Of a stretch of 64,000 bases of DNA, positions 1-9,919 are shown in pieces. The stretch is taken from the NCBI GenBank assembly GCA_036426205.1, contig WSYH01000265.1, positions 182,345 to 246,344 on the forward strand, written 5' to 3'. This stretch comes from Ascaphus truei. Its lineage: Eukaryota; Chordata; Amphibia; Anura; Ascaphidae. Every line of letters starts with the position of its first letter. Position 1 is the first letter of the stretch. The notes under the pieces were generated by a model. That model did not search any database. It saw nothing but the letters and a program-made list of their open reading frames with translations, and was not told the DNA's origin. Position numbers and translations under genes: made by a program.

Positions 1-577
1 TTTCTCGACATGGGCTTCCATAACAATTTTTTTATATTCTGAGAATCAATCACTACTGTAGATTTTTAATTCTAAACTACAGTAGCTGTGATTTGTATTT
101 GGAAGTGTGGGGTTCAAAACATAATTATGACTTGTTGAAAATATTTATTTGAACTAATAATCCAGCATACAGCCCGCTTCCCCTTCCCCCAACCCCCCCC
201 CCCCACACACACACAGAAGGCTAAAGTATTTCTACTTCTTATCGACCCCTCCCCCGAACCATTCATTTGTAATGGGTGCTTTGTGGCTTAGTTTAATAGT
301 TTAATCTTCCCGAGCGTGTTATCACATTTATGTGCATGCGTGTATGTCTCATTGCAACCTTGTTGAAACGCATATCGAGAAAATTATTGTAGCCTTCATA
401 AGGGGACTGACTTATTGTAACCAACCATTATTTGAAATGTTATACAGAACTTACTGTATGTTTTTGAAACACTGTAATTTTTATAAAAGGTTGCACAATG
501 AAACAATTTTAAAAAATCAACTTTTTATTTTTTTGAGTAAAAACATAATTTTAAAACTTTTGAGCAACAGAATATAT
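1..577 (+). repeat. Left arm of long terminal inverted repeat
   Basis: This arm pairs with 2148-2881. It contains a C-run with CA repeats near 187-215, which corresponds to the G-run at 2670-2685 in the other arm. It is AT-rich elsewhere. The open frame at 332-607 lies inside the arm and has no protein-like features. Confidence 0.75.
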
Positions 578-717
578 AACAAAATGGATGATGTATTAAT
601 ACTTTAATGTGTCTCAACCTCACTCAACAGGTTTAGTACACAGTACACCCACTTTTAACACCTGCACCTCGTGTCCGTGCCCGCGAAAAAAAACCAGATT
701 CAAATAGGGACACAGTG

Positions 718-726
718 TATAAAAGG
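718..726 (+). promoter_or_regulatory. TATA box of the internal transposon gene
   Basis: TATAAAAGG stands just outside the left inverted repeat and about 85-100 bp upstream of the first ATGs (803 and 818, the latter in the context TCCATGGAT). Its position at the start of the core fits a promoter for the element's own gene. This is inferred from the motif and its place only. Confidence 0.4.
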
Positions 727-802
727 TAACACAAATTGCATAGCCTACCACACGCTGATCTCTATCTGAACTTGCCCTTATCCAGATACTGCATTGTGCA
801 TT

Positions 803-2215
803 ATGTTATTTGCTTCCATGGATCAACCCCTCGATTCTACGGATGCAGGAATCTGCTTCCTTCTGCCGTGGCGACCACGAAAAAGCAAAAGGAGGAAGCC
901 TTTTCCAAGCCAAAGCGAAAAGCAAAGGAGAATAAAGAAAACATTCCAACGACTCCAAAGGCTAAGACTCCAAAGGCTAAGAAGCCTGGGCCTTATTATG
1001 TCAAGAAGAAATTAGCTGGTGTACAGTACAAAGAAAGCATCAGGTTTGTAATCCACCAGCACCAATCCACGACTCTGCTCTCCTGGGAACCCCCAGGTCA
1101 CCTGTTCCAGCACCCATCCCCTACGATGCTCTGCTGGGAACCCCCAGGTCACCTGTTCCATCACCCATCCACAACGCTGCTCTACTGGGAACCCCCAGGT
1201 CACCTTCTTCTGCACCCATCCCCTATGATGCTCTGCTGGGAACCCCCAGGTCACCTGTTCCAGCACCCATCCCCTACGATGCTCTGCTGCTGGGAACCCC
1301 TATCTCATCCACTCCAGCACCCATCCACGCAAATGTCAACAGCTCTCCTCACACCAGATCCAGCTCGTTCGCCCGCATACTGAATGGTTTTAGTTGTGTC
1401 GATATCCCTGACAACTCTATGGTGCAAAAGATTGATCTTCTTTTGGAGACCATGTTAAATATGAGTAGGCATTTGGAGAAGATGGAGAAGAAGATGGAGA
1501 ACATGGAAAGTAACGTAGCGGGGACAAATTCTTTGCTTGGAGTTCCTGCCCCTGTATGTCAGACGCAGGAGCAGGAGGGTGGCATGGATGTGACCTTCAC
1601 GATTCCATCTCCAAGCGCACCCCCTGCGTCTGCAGAATACATGTGCCTGTATGCCATTGATGAAAGGAGATGACAACACTGACCAGGCGACTACAACAGG
1701 AGGAAAGCATCCTCCCAGACCACCTACTCTTGCCCGCTGCTAGAATCACACCTGCTCACAGAAGCACACCCGCTCCCAGAAGCACACACGCTTGCATTGA
1801 AACGGTACAAGACATCATCTTGCGCGACCTGCCCCAGCAAGTCAGGGAGAAATACAAGATCGGATTTGCTGGTCTTGCCCAGAAATATAGCCATTCCATC
1901 TTTAACACCACGTCAGTTACGAGGTGGTCAGCGGGTGAACCCACAACGTTAATTACGAAGGTAATAGAATCAAAAAGACTCTGCCAGAAAATATATGGAG
2001 AACAATTTTTGGCGGAAGTGCAGCAGTATTTTATTGTTACCGAACATTTAATGAGAACCGTGAGAGACACTATCAATGGCCTTTTGAGGCATATAAGGGC
2101 TCGTCCCTGGAAGGACAGACTGTTGGGGATCAACTTTGCTGCTTTAATGTTCTGTTGTGCAAAAGTTATAAAATATTGTTTTACTAATTTATTTATTTTA
2201 AAGTTGATTTTTTAA
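803..2215 (+). pseudogene. Transposon-internal protein remnant in three reading frames
   Basis: Protein-like sequence shifts frame along the core. A lysine-rich, NLS-like stretch (KPKRKAKENKENIP) occurs around 910-1000. A proline-rich 17-residue repeat then runs about 1060-1330 in the frame that continues to the stop at 1671-1673. That frame ends in a coiled-coil-like segment near 1419-1515 (MSRHLEKMEKKMENME). A third frame, 1670-2215, holds a basic, helix-rich region (e.g. QDIILRDLPQQVREKYKIGF) and runs into the right inverted repeat. No DDE motif, zinc finger or known domain is evident. The frame changes could be mutations, sequencing indels or unrecognised introns (CAG|GTTTGT at about 1042 resembles a donor). 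The upstream extension to 736 begins with TTG and is not a credible start. Confidence 0.45.
1083..1330 (+). repeat. 51-bp in-frame tandem repeat inside the transposon ORF
   Basis: CTGGGAACCCC recurs at 1083, 1134, 1185, 1236 and 1290, giving periods of 51, 51, 51 and 54 bp. Because 51 is a multiple of three, the array encodes a repeating 17-residue unit (LLGTPRSPVPAPIPYDA) in the frame that continues to 1673. Confidence 0.85.
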
Positions 2216-2881
2216 AATTGTTTCATTGTGTCACCTTTTATAAAACATAAGTATAACATTTTACATAATGGTTGGTTAAAATCAGTCAGTCCCTCAAGAA
2301 GGCTACAAGAATTTTCATGAATGGCTCGTGGGCGAGGGGTGTTGATAAGCGGTTGCATTACTGTTGAATTATTTGTTAAACTGGTGGGGGTGGGGAACTG
2401 CTACTGTAGAAGTGTGTACATTACTTAGTTTTAGTTTAGGATTAGTTAGGAAAAAAAACGAATAAATGTGTTTGTGGGAGGATTCGTTCCACAGTAAGGG
2501 CTTATCAGCCTACAAGAATTTTAATGAATGGCTCAGAGGGGGATGTGTGGTGTCTCTTGTTCACATACACACATGCTCATAAATGTAATAACACGCTCGG
2601 GAAGATTAAACTATAAAACTAAGCCACAAAGTCACCCATTACAAATGAATGGTTTGGCCTTGTGTGTGTGGTGGGGGGGGGGGGGGAGAGGGCTGAATGC
2701 TGGACTATCAGTTAATTTTTCAACAGGTCATCAGAATGTTTTGAGCCCCACACCCCCAAATAAAAATCACAGTATGCCACCCACCTCATAAAGTACGTAC
2801 ATGACTAGTGTAGAATTAAAAAGCTACAGTAGTGATTGATTCTCAGAATACAATTTTTTTATACAAGTCCATGTCAAGAAA
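2148..2881 (-). repeat. Right arm of long terminal inverted repeat
   Basis: This is the inverted copy of 1-577, ending in CCATGTCAAGAAA opposite TTTCTCGACATGG at position 1. It holds an extra internal partial duplication (about 2301-2525), so it is longer than the left arm. Confidence 0.75.
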
Positions 2882-3773
2882 CGAAAAAAGGGATTTTTTT
2901 AGACTTGAACTTCTAATTGAATGAGAAGTCATACACGCATGTGCATTAAATCAAAACAGCATTAAAACAATACAAATATAATACTGTACATACACTGTAG
3001 AACAAATATATACTGTATAGAATAAAAGATTATAACTTTTTATTTTGGGAGTTTCTTATACAGTAAGAGTAAATTAAACGTGCATGTGTAGTGTATTACA
3101 GTATTTAAAAAAAGTATTGAACATGAAAACAGCAGCACACTGTTTAAAGTTTTCTATAAGGCTCACAATTATTGTATCCTAATCAATAAAAATTGCACTG
3201 TCACTAAATTGTTGCCTCTAGTACTTGGATTTTTAAATCAGATTCAACAATGTGCAATTATATTGTAGGTTCATCGACATCCCTCCATTTGCCGTTCTCC
3301 GCTTGATGTCAAAGTTTCTTTACTGAGGAAAAATAAAATTATTACTGGTACAGTATATTATATGTAGCCATGTATAAAAATGGTATACAGCTCTCTCTCC
3401 TGCTGGCAATAAAGCCTGGTAAGTATGCAGGATTGCCAGCAACAATCATGGAGGTTTGCCCTCACAACCTGGTGAGGTTTCATATGTACACAAGGGGAGT
3501 GGTAACATGCTCTGTGTCCACTGTTAGAGGTGTGGCTGTTTTCTGAGTCTATATAAGACACAGAACTGCCTAAAGTTAGTGTGTTAATCAGGGGTTCAGT
3601 TATGATACAGTTCTGGAGGTCTGCAGCAGTTAAGGCTGTCAAATACAGTTAATAGTTGATCTACACTGGGCTCAGGGACGTGACACAGGTGGTGATCTCC
3701 CTGAGGGGAGAGGTGATCCAACTCCATTGAGAGGGAAGGAACTTCTGAGAGGATGTACTTCACCAAAATGAGC
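2882..3773. other. AT-rich spacer, no gene seen
   Basis: There is no protein-like frame. The stretch is AT-rich with several TACAGTA-type repeats. The 3358-3642 minus frame has no recognisable similarity. The last part (about 3590-3770) resembles transposon-derived dispersed sequence, but I could not assign it. Confidence 0.5.
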
Positions 3774-3781
3774 GGCTAGAC

Positions 3782-4208
3782 CAAGGGTGGGGAACGTCAG
3801 GCACGAGGGCCGTATAAGGCCCCCAAAATCATTTGTCTGGCCCTGCTAAGGCAACTGCTATAACCGGGGTCACGCTAATTTAAAAAAAAATGGCCGCTGC
3901 GCTCCCGATCGGGAGGTGGTGTGAGGCGCCGGCAGCACTACACGATCCCCAGCAGCCACTGTACTAGCCCCAGCAGCCACCGTACTTCCCCCCGCAGCAG
4001 CCCCTGCACTTCCCCAGCAGTTCCCCCTGCACTTACCCCAACAGCCGCCCTACACAATCCCCCCAGCAGCAGCAGCAACTACCAGAGGTAGGGGGGGAGA
4101 TCTGTGTGGCTGTGTGCCTGCCTGTGTGCCTGTCTGTGTCTGTATGGCCCGCGAACGATGTTATAAATATCCAAATGGCCCTTGGCAGAAAAAGGTACCC
4201 CACGCCTG
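3782..4208 (+). mobile_element. hAT-superfamily non-autonomous element (MITE)
   Basis: The ends are imperfect inverted repeats: CAAGGGTGGGGAAC at 3782, and its complement-like CCCCACGCCTG ending at 4208. The element is flanked by an exact 8-bp target-site duplication, GGCTAGAC (3774-3781 and 4209-4216), the length hAT transposases make. The left end carries GGCCGTATAAGGCCCCC and the right end GGCCCGCGAACGATG, resembling hAT MITE termini known from other vertebrates. At 427 bp it is too short to encode transposase. The middle is C- and CAG-rich (about 3920-4080). Confidence 0.88.
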
Positions 4209-4216
4209 GGCTAGAC

Positions 4217-4640
4217 CGACTGCTATGAGGGGCAGTCTGCCTGAAGGTGCAATAAAGATGCCCAGCTTCACAAGACGCTTGCTATGTGTGAGTGAAGTTC
4301 TTACACAGAAGGAGGCACCAGAAAGGAGGTCCCCATCAGACAATTCTCCCTGCAGCCGCAGAGATCCTGATGGGGCGGAGGCGCTGCATCGGATGTGAGT
4401 AAGACTTTTATCACACTACCTCAGATGCCTGTCATTCTGATATCCCCATACCAACCCAGCGGGAGACTCAGGAGTCCTGTAAGCCAGCAGGTGCACCACA
4501 TGACATACAGACATGTAATGGGGCTAGTAGACCACAGGGGCCAATGTGAGATTGGGTGGTGGCCCGTAGAACCGCTACATATATATATTTCCGTTATTGC
4601 TGCTGATTGATTGTTCTGTTGTTCAAAATTTATAAAATAA
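4217..4640. repeat. Dispersed repeat fragment sharing a module with 8470-8510
   Basis: GGAGGCGCTGCATCGGAT near 4378-4395 recurs near 8481-8500. Both copies sit next to similar CA/GT-rich sequence, so this is part of a dispersed (possibly LTR-type) repeat. No coding capacity is evident. Confidence 0.45.
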
Positions 4641-4879
4641 TGTTTTTACTCCAAAAAAATATAAAAGTTGAATACCAGCACGAAAAACCCTGGCATGCAT
4701 CCATGCAATAAAAATGTATTTTCAGGCAACTTCATTACATAACGCTAAGGCAATGAAGAGGTTAACCCATTCCACTACCCACCAAGGGCCAAATACTGCT
4801 TTCACCCACCCCCGCTACCCACAAAAAAAACTAATACCCATCTCCTCTACCCCCAAATTATTGATACCAGAGGCTGCGG

Positions 4880-5091
4880 GTGTCGGGGGTCTTCAGGTTG
4901 TCTCCACAGGTGTGTGTGGGCCCTCGGTGGTCCCTGTGGGTGTCCAGGGTCTTAGGTGGTCCCCGCAGGTGTCCGTGGGTCCTCAGGTGATCTCCGTGGG
5001 TGTCTGGGGGCCCTTGGTGGTCCCTGCTAGTGTTTGGGGGCCCTTGGGGGTCAACACAAATGTCTGGGGGCCATCAGGTGGTCCCCGTGGA
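4880..5091 (+). repeat. Minisatellite, about 30-bp unit, seven copies
   Basis: Units of the form GTGTCTGGGGGCCCTTGGTG plus about ten bases repeat seven times with substitutions. The near-30-bp period keeps a frame open through 4714-5148, which is therefore an artefact of the array and not a gene. Confidence 0.85.
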
Positions 5092-5109
5092 TGTCTGCTG
5101 GCCTGCGAT

Positions 5110-6570
5110 ACCAATCCGTTGCAAAAATTTTGTTTGCAATACATTTAAATAAATACACACCCCTCTCCCCAACACATATAGTACAGTAATGGGCAAAATA
5201 ACTATTATCCAGATATGGATAATAGCTAATTTGCCCATTATTAAATAAAACATTATAGAAAAATAGGCTAAAGCGCTCAAATGCAGGTGTGATAAGTAAA
5301 GTAAGCCAAACCACTAAACCAGGGTACAAATAAGTATAAAATAGTACTTAATGTGCAATTGTAAGGGTACTATCCTCCTGAATACAGGTGGTAGATGGTA
5401 CAAGCCCACTCACCCTCAGTCTCATCGGCAGGTTCCCCTGAAAATCAGCAATACTCACATCCTGGTAGTGGTAGGCAAGCTGTGCAGCTACAAATATGCA
5501 GTATAACAGGAATATGGAGAACAAAAAGCGCACTAGCAAAAATGGAGCAGGAAGGACCCAAAAACAAAAATAATTAAAAGGGCACTTTAATGTGACAAGA
5601 GACCCATCCAACGCATTTCGAACGTCACAACATTCTTTTTCAAGGAAATTAAATAAAATATAAAACATTAGCAAGACAGCATAAATAAAGTAAATAAACC
5701 TTTCTACTTACCCCTGCCATCATGAAGAGCAGCATCAGCATACCACAGGTCCATATCCTCGATGCCAGCAAAAATACAAGAAAAAATACAATCTAATATT
5801 CCCTAACCCCTTAATTACCTTAGCGGTTTATTACCACTATAGTAATTAAGGGGTTAACCCCCGTCACCTGCTACCCACCCAGGAGGCCTAACCACCCACC
5901 CTGGGGTCACTATACCCACCTTGTACCAATTGATTGGCATAATAGTACATCATACCCATATAATATGGGCAGGAAAAGCCACTATAGCAGTCAATGGGCA
6001 ACCTAATCAAAAAGCATGAAGGCCAAAAATACACAATAATAAAATATATACACAAGCACCTAAACAACCCAACAATAAAAGAACTAAAAAGCTTAATAGT
6101 AAGCCACATCAATAACATTTATCTATCTCAAAAGCAGCACAATAATAACTAATCTGTTATTCCAAAACATAAGAATGCAATTCAATAAACACCCAGCCAA
6201 GCAAACTATTCAAGAAATAAAACTAGCCAATAAGCAATTCAATACATAAAAGCACTAGCCAACAAATCAATTAATTCATTTAAACCACTAGCCAAAAAAT
6301 TAATTAATTCATAAAACCACTAGCCAACACATCAATTAAAACCAGGAGCCAACAAAAGAAATAATTGATTAAAAACGCTAAAAAATCGGAAAATTAAATA
6401 AAAACAAGCCATCCAAATTACAAACAATTTAAGCCAAACAATAAACAGAAAAAGAAAAAAACAACAATCAATAGAAAAAAAGCATTTTCCAAAAATTGAA
6501 TTGGCTGTCACTATATTTCTGTACCCTAAACGGGCAGAGATTAATACATTATCAAATAAGTGTCAATGAA
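5110..6570 (-). repeat. AT-rich dispersed repeat block, also at 47280-48060 (inverted) and 55080-55990
   Basis: The segment near 5880-6110 (CATACCCATATAATATGGGC and flanks, then a run of CACTAGCCAACAAATCAATT-type repeats) reappears in inverse orientation at about 47690-48030 and in the same orientation at 55390-55900. The block carries GGGGTTAACC motifs next to palindromic TTACCTTAGCGGTTA / TAACCACTA ends. It is probably MITE-derived. No ORF is credible. Confidence 0.65.
5606..5649 (-). ncRNA. Degenerate hammerhead-like fold (minus strand)
   Basis: Read on the minus strand: TCC, a core TTGAAAA, an extra A, a 5-bp hairpin AATGT/ACGTT (one wobble), then CGAAATGCGTT and GGA. Only three stem I pairs remain, and the core departs from CTGANGA at C3 and G8. 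It is listed because it has the same layout as the better copies and the same TTAAAG...CTTTTAATTA block downstream (about 5590-5570). Any activity is very unlikely. Confidence 0.3.
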
Positions 6571-6899
6571 AAACATAAATAGAAAAAATAACAGTAAAAA
6601 AAAACTTTAAAAATAAAATAACATTCAATATTTTTCTTACCTTTAGAAGCGCTGACCCACCGAATCCCGGTGTTTCTGCAAGCTCTCTTAACATGATGTC
6701 ATCAAAGTTAATCCAACGCCATCCACCTTGATTCAGAACAGGTAACAAATTTCTTCTCTCTTTAATATTCTTTCACCTTTTTCTATCTTCTTTTGTCATT
6801 ATGTCTTTCTTTTCTTTAATTTTCTATTTTATGTCTTCATCTATCAATCCAACCCCATGGTATGTCCCAACAGATGTAGTAACGTCATCTTCTTCCTTT

Positions 6900-7262
6900 T
6901 AAATTAGGCATCCAGGACTTTTAAAGGGCCTATGACGTCCATTTTCAGGTCAGGTGGTACAGCTCCAATCTGATTAGACGCCTGCCTCATGTGCCTGCCT
7001 CTTTTTTGTTTGTTAAGGATGTGACGTCAACTCCAAGGGAGGTACGTCACATCCTTAAAACCACATGACTTTATCACATGGTAATACAGCAAATGGGATT
7101 GAAGACAATCCCATTGGTTGATGTACCATGTGATAGGTCACATAAGTTCAAAAGGATGTGACATCACTTTACGGGATCCACATCCTTTTTAGTCATGTAA
7201 CATATCATATGGAACAAAAGGATGTGACATCACTTTAGTTCAAAAGGATGTGACATTACTTT
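6900..7262. mobile_element. Palindromic MITE fragment with nested hairpins
   Basis: Two nested inverted repeats are visible. The first is AAGGATGTGACGTC against GTACGTCACATCCTT (about 7014-7058). The second is a longer palindrome around CACATGGTAATACAG / CCATGTGAT enclosing CAATCCCATTGG (about 7060-7136). The arrangement matches the complete copy at 56666-57141, including the GTCAGGTGGTACAGCTCCAATC left end near 6946. The right terminal repeat is missing here. Confidence 0.65.
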
Positions 7263-7594
7263 AAGTGAAGGGGGTTATTGGCCCAGGATGGGTTATTAGG
7301 CCTACCAGCTGGATCGCAGGGGTTTAACCCCTTCATTACCATAGCGGTTACTACCTCTATGGTAATGAATGGTTAATTCATCCTGTAACCTTCTCGCTAG
7401 GCCTGGTAACCCACCCTGGGCCAAGTACCCCCATCACCCACCCCCTCTGCCCCCAATAAAGCTGATGTAGCCAGGTCCCTCAGGTTTGTCCTTACCTCCG
7501 CTGCAGTGGGAGAGCTGGGCAGGTTGCCAGAGCGTGCAGGGAGTGCTCTGGTACCTAGGAGGCTCCGCGGCGGCCCAAGCGGCCACGGCACCAC
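7263..7594. repeat. GGGGTTAAC-type dispersed repeat, no gene
   Basis: This segment has CTTCATTACCATAGCGG and its inverse TATGGTAATGAA around 7338-7372, plus CCACCCTGGG and CCCCAATAAA blocks that also occur near 46010-46090 and 54830-55030. It is a short inverted-repeat element with no coding signal. Confidence 0.5.
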
Positions 7595-8510
7595 CATTTT
7601 AAGGTTCGTGCATGCACAGTAGGTATGAGAGGCAATGGCGCCTTCGGATGGCTAGAGCATGCGGAGGAAGTAGTGCGGGAGCGCACGAAGCCCGGACCAA
7701 TGAGGAGAGGGCTAGAGGAGGGGACTACAAGTCCCATGAGTGCCAGGGTAGACCACCTGATGCCAGGGAGCCAATAGGGCACTAGGATCCTTGCAGGAAG
7801 GATATAGGAGGTAGCACAGGGGAGCACGTTAGTCAGTCAAGACCAGGAAGGGAAGGAGATAGGAGCTGAGTGTGTAGAGAGGCTAGTAGCCTCTACACTA
7901 AGCCAGAGACCCTCCTAGGCCTCATATAGGCCCCTGAGTCACAAATAGCTTGTGGTTGCTGTTGGGACAGGCCCTAGAATAGGAACCTGCCCCATTTGTG
8001 TGCAAAGTCAGGGACACAGCGGACGCTGCATTTGCCAACAGAGTTTTGGGACCAGGCCTCTTCAGAGAAAGTCATGACATATCCGGGTGGGATCGCCTGG
8101 AGGACGTCGCGAAAGGTATCAAGTGTCAGTGGATCCTTTGCGAAATTATCTGCTGGCCAGAGCACAGGAGCGCACGGCAGGTAATCACATACACCAAGTG
8201 CACCAACTATACTTTCTCTCCTCAGTGACCGTGCGGTCACCACACACTGGGGGTTGGGGTGTGGGACATTGGACACTGTGTGGGAAACACGGTGGAGGAT
8301 CGCGTCATGCGAGATGCTTTGGATAGTTGTATCTCTATTGGGAAGGAGTATGTGATGTGTAAGCATATAAGATCTCTGCATATATTTAGTAAAGGTATTT
8401 GTTATTGTATATTCAGGGTGTATATTATTATATTGGTTTCCTGCGAGGAACAACTCCCACTCTGCTGGGATCCCTCACAGGTGGAGGCGCTGCATCGGAT
8501 AAGAAGTGAT
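7595..8510 (+). repeat. LTR-like dispersed repeat, related to 48465-49190
   Basis: Features in order match the 48.5-kb copy: GCATGNNCGA-rich start, GGGGACTACAAGTCCCATGA (compare GGGGACTACAAATCTCAACA), AGCCAATAGGGCA, CTAGAGACC...TAGGCC, GGAACCTGCCCC, then CCAAGTGCACCAAC. Scattered short frames are out of register with each other. The module order suggests an LTR or an LTR-element 5' region, but no clear TG...CA ends or TSD were found. Confidence 0.5.
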
Positions 8511-8868
8511 ACTTATATATAACGCCCCAGGCTCTCCATGGCAGAGGCTCAGGCACTGCGAGCCAATATGTTATACACAGCATTAGTTGCCTTCCTATGT
8601 TCTGGGGAAACCGGTCTACCCTACTATTGCGCCTTAACACCTTCATTGCCTTAGTGGATAGCGGGTAAGGTAATGAATCTGCTTTAATGTAATTTAATAG
8701 TGTGCGGGAGCAGGGGGTCTCCTGAGCTGAACCACTTTCATTTCAGCCTCAGGGACCCCCTGATTCCGGAGATACAGGCCCCGTTATGGGGTGCCGGTAT
8801 CTCCTATGAATTTAAATGTATCGCATCACGTGACCGTGGGAATAAATCATCACGCCGCCGGCTACTCG
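8511..8868. repeat. Inverted-repeat repeat fragment (AGGGGGTCTC...CCCTGATTCC family)
   Basis: The block at 8705-8810 (GAGCAGGGGGTCTC, AGATACAGGCCCCGTTATGG) recurs at 13677-13755 and, in inverted-repeat form, at 45530-45905. It is a non-coding dispersed element. Confidence 0.6.
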
Positions 8869-9133
8869 CCACAGCATCAAAAATTACCTGGTTTACCCAT
8901 ACTTAAAAAATTGGTATTCTGGTAAAAAAATTATCATCAGATTTGATGAGTGTTTCTGAAATATTCCTCCCCCATCTATAAGCAAGCATGGGGGGTTCAC
9001 GACACACTTCTGATAAGATTTGGTCATGCTGCAATATACAGTATGCCAGTGTTTCATAATGGTGATTTTTTTTTACCAGTATCCCAATTTTTTAAGTATG
9101 GGTAAACCAGGTAATTTTCGATGCTGTAGTTGT
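8869..9133. repeat. Inverted repeat at the 5' edge of the PLE fragment
   Basis: Positions 8869-8940 (CAGCATCAAAAATTACCTGG onward) are the reverse complement of 9064-9133 (ATGGGTAAACCAGGTAATTT and flanks). The spacer is 8941-9063. The plus arm is PLE coding sequence, so a piece of the PLE has been copied in inverted orientation at its 5' end. Penelope-type insertions are known to show this kind of rearrangement. Confidence 0.75.
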
Positions 9134-9919
9134 TCAATATGCCACAGCCTGTTTCTAGGGGATGTTTTCATCATCCCTTTACTGGTAAAATTATCAAAAT
9201 CAAACATCGCACTACTGCTGCGGCCGAGTTTATTCGAGCATTTGCCCGTTCTCGGCCGCAGCAGTTACCTGGCGCGCGCCGGAGGGTGCCGGGCGCGCGC
9301 CGAAGCAGCGGAGGAGAGGCCCGCCGATCGCGGCTTCCCCCTCTCCTCTCCGGGTCCGCCGGGTCCCCCGGAACCCCCTGCCGCCGTCCCCCACATCGCG
9401 GGACACCAGGGCTCCCTCGGGGAGCCCTGGACGCGCGTGCAGGGGGCGCAGGCACCCGATGACGCGTGACCGCGCATCGGTGACGCGCGGCACGCCGAGG
9501 GGATGCCACTTGCAAGCCGGGAAATCTCCCGGCTTGCGGAACTGGCCACACTTCAATAAAGTGTGTCGCCAGTGTATGTGTAGTACTACACATGTGGTAT
9601 ATTTCCTGAGATGTCCGTGTGGCTTACTCTATGTAGGTAAGACGATCAGAATGCTAAAACAAAGGGTTATTGAGCATAAGAGTGTTATCAAAAAGGGTAC
9701 TGACCCAACAGCAGTGGTACAACATTGTGTGTGGCATAGGTATCCTATTGCGTCACTAAGGATCATGGGTATTGAAGTTGTACCCCCATGCACGGGGCAT
9801 TGGATAGGGACACTGCACTCCTTAGAAGGGAGGCTTTTTGGATTTTTTACCTTAGGACATATAAGGAAGGTGGTCTCAACGAGCAATTAAACCTGAAATG
9901 TTTCCTTGACAGGCGGTGA
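9064..9919 (+). pseudogene. Penelope-like element, C-terminal GIY-YIG endonuclease region
   Basis: The frame reads a Cys/His linker (CCSCSICHSLFLGDVF, about 9119-9170). A 360-bp MITE follows. The frame then continues as CSTTHVVYFLRCPCGLLYVG (about 9577-9640), where VYFL and YVG are the GIY and YIG positions of PLE endonucleases. KTIRMLKQRVIEH then supplies the conserved Arg and Glu-His. Near 9800 the frame shifts by one; the typical PLE tail (REAFWIF, then LNLKCFL) is read in the other frame, ending at about 9919. Reverse transcriptase is absent, so this is a 5'-truncated copy. The family assignment rests on these motifs and a second, independent copy at 60.7 kb. Confidence 0.85.
9215..9574 (+). 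mobile_element. GC-rich 360-bp MITE with TA target duplication, inserted in the PLE endonuclease
   Basis: The element starts CTGCTGCGGCC and ends GTGTGTCGCCAGTG, with TA on each side (9213-9214 and 9575-9576). Removing the element plus one TA restores an uninterrupted PLE reading (HRT-M-CSTTH), direct evidence for a TA duplication as made by Tc1/mariner-type transposases. The first about 50 bp fold into a hairpin (CTGCTGCGGCC / GGCCGCAGCAG around TTTATTCGAGC). A second hairpin, GCAAGCCGGGA/TCCCGGCTTGC, lies near the right end. The body is strongly GC- and CpG-rich (GCGCGCGCC). Sister copies lie at 49431 and 50880, and a relative at 56137. Confidence 0.85.

Larger units (their letters stand above)
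1..2881 (+). mobile_element. DNA transposon with very long terminal inverted repeats, family not recognised
   Basis: The first 577 bases and positions 2148-2881 are imperfect inverted copies of each other. For example, the TTCTCAGAATA / TATTCTGAGAA block, the CACGCTCGGGAAGATTAAAC block and the TTTTAAAATTGTTTCATTGTG-like block all recur in opposite orientation. Between them lies a 1.57-kb core with a TATA box and a decayed ORF. The outer end may continue left of the window, so no TSD can be checked. The right arm is longer because about 200 bp is duplicated (a GGCTACAAGAATTTT-like start at 2301 and again at 2508). The arm length is far above that of usual hAT or Tc1 TIRs. Foldback or Kolobok-like classes are possible, but nothing in the ORF proves one. 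Confidence 0.7.

Noticed and set aside
736..802. N-terminal extension of the transposon ORF
   Set aside because: It starts at TTG. The nearest ATGs are at 803 and 818, and the TATA box at 718 is too close for a 736 start.
4714..5148. 144-codon ORF with VGPQVVSVGVWGP-like repeats
   Set aside because: It is the translation of a 30-bp minisatellite.
9020..9593. Long overlapping ORFs on both strands in the GC-rich MITE
   Set aside because: They arise from high GC content with few stop codons. Only the PLE frame on either side of the MITE has family motifs.
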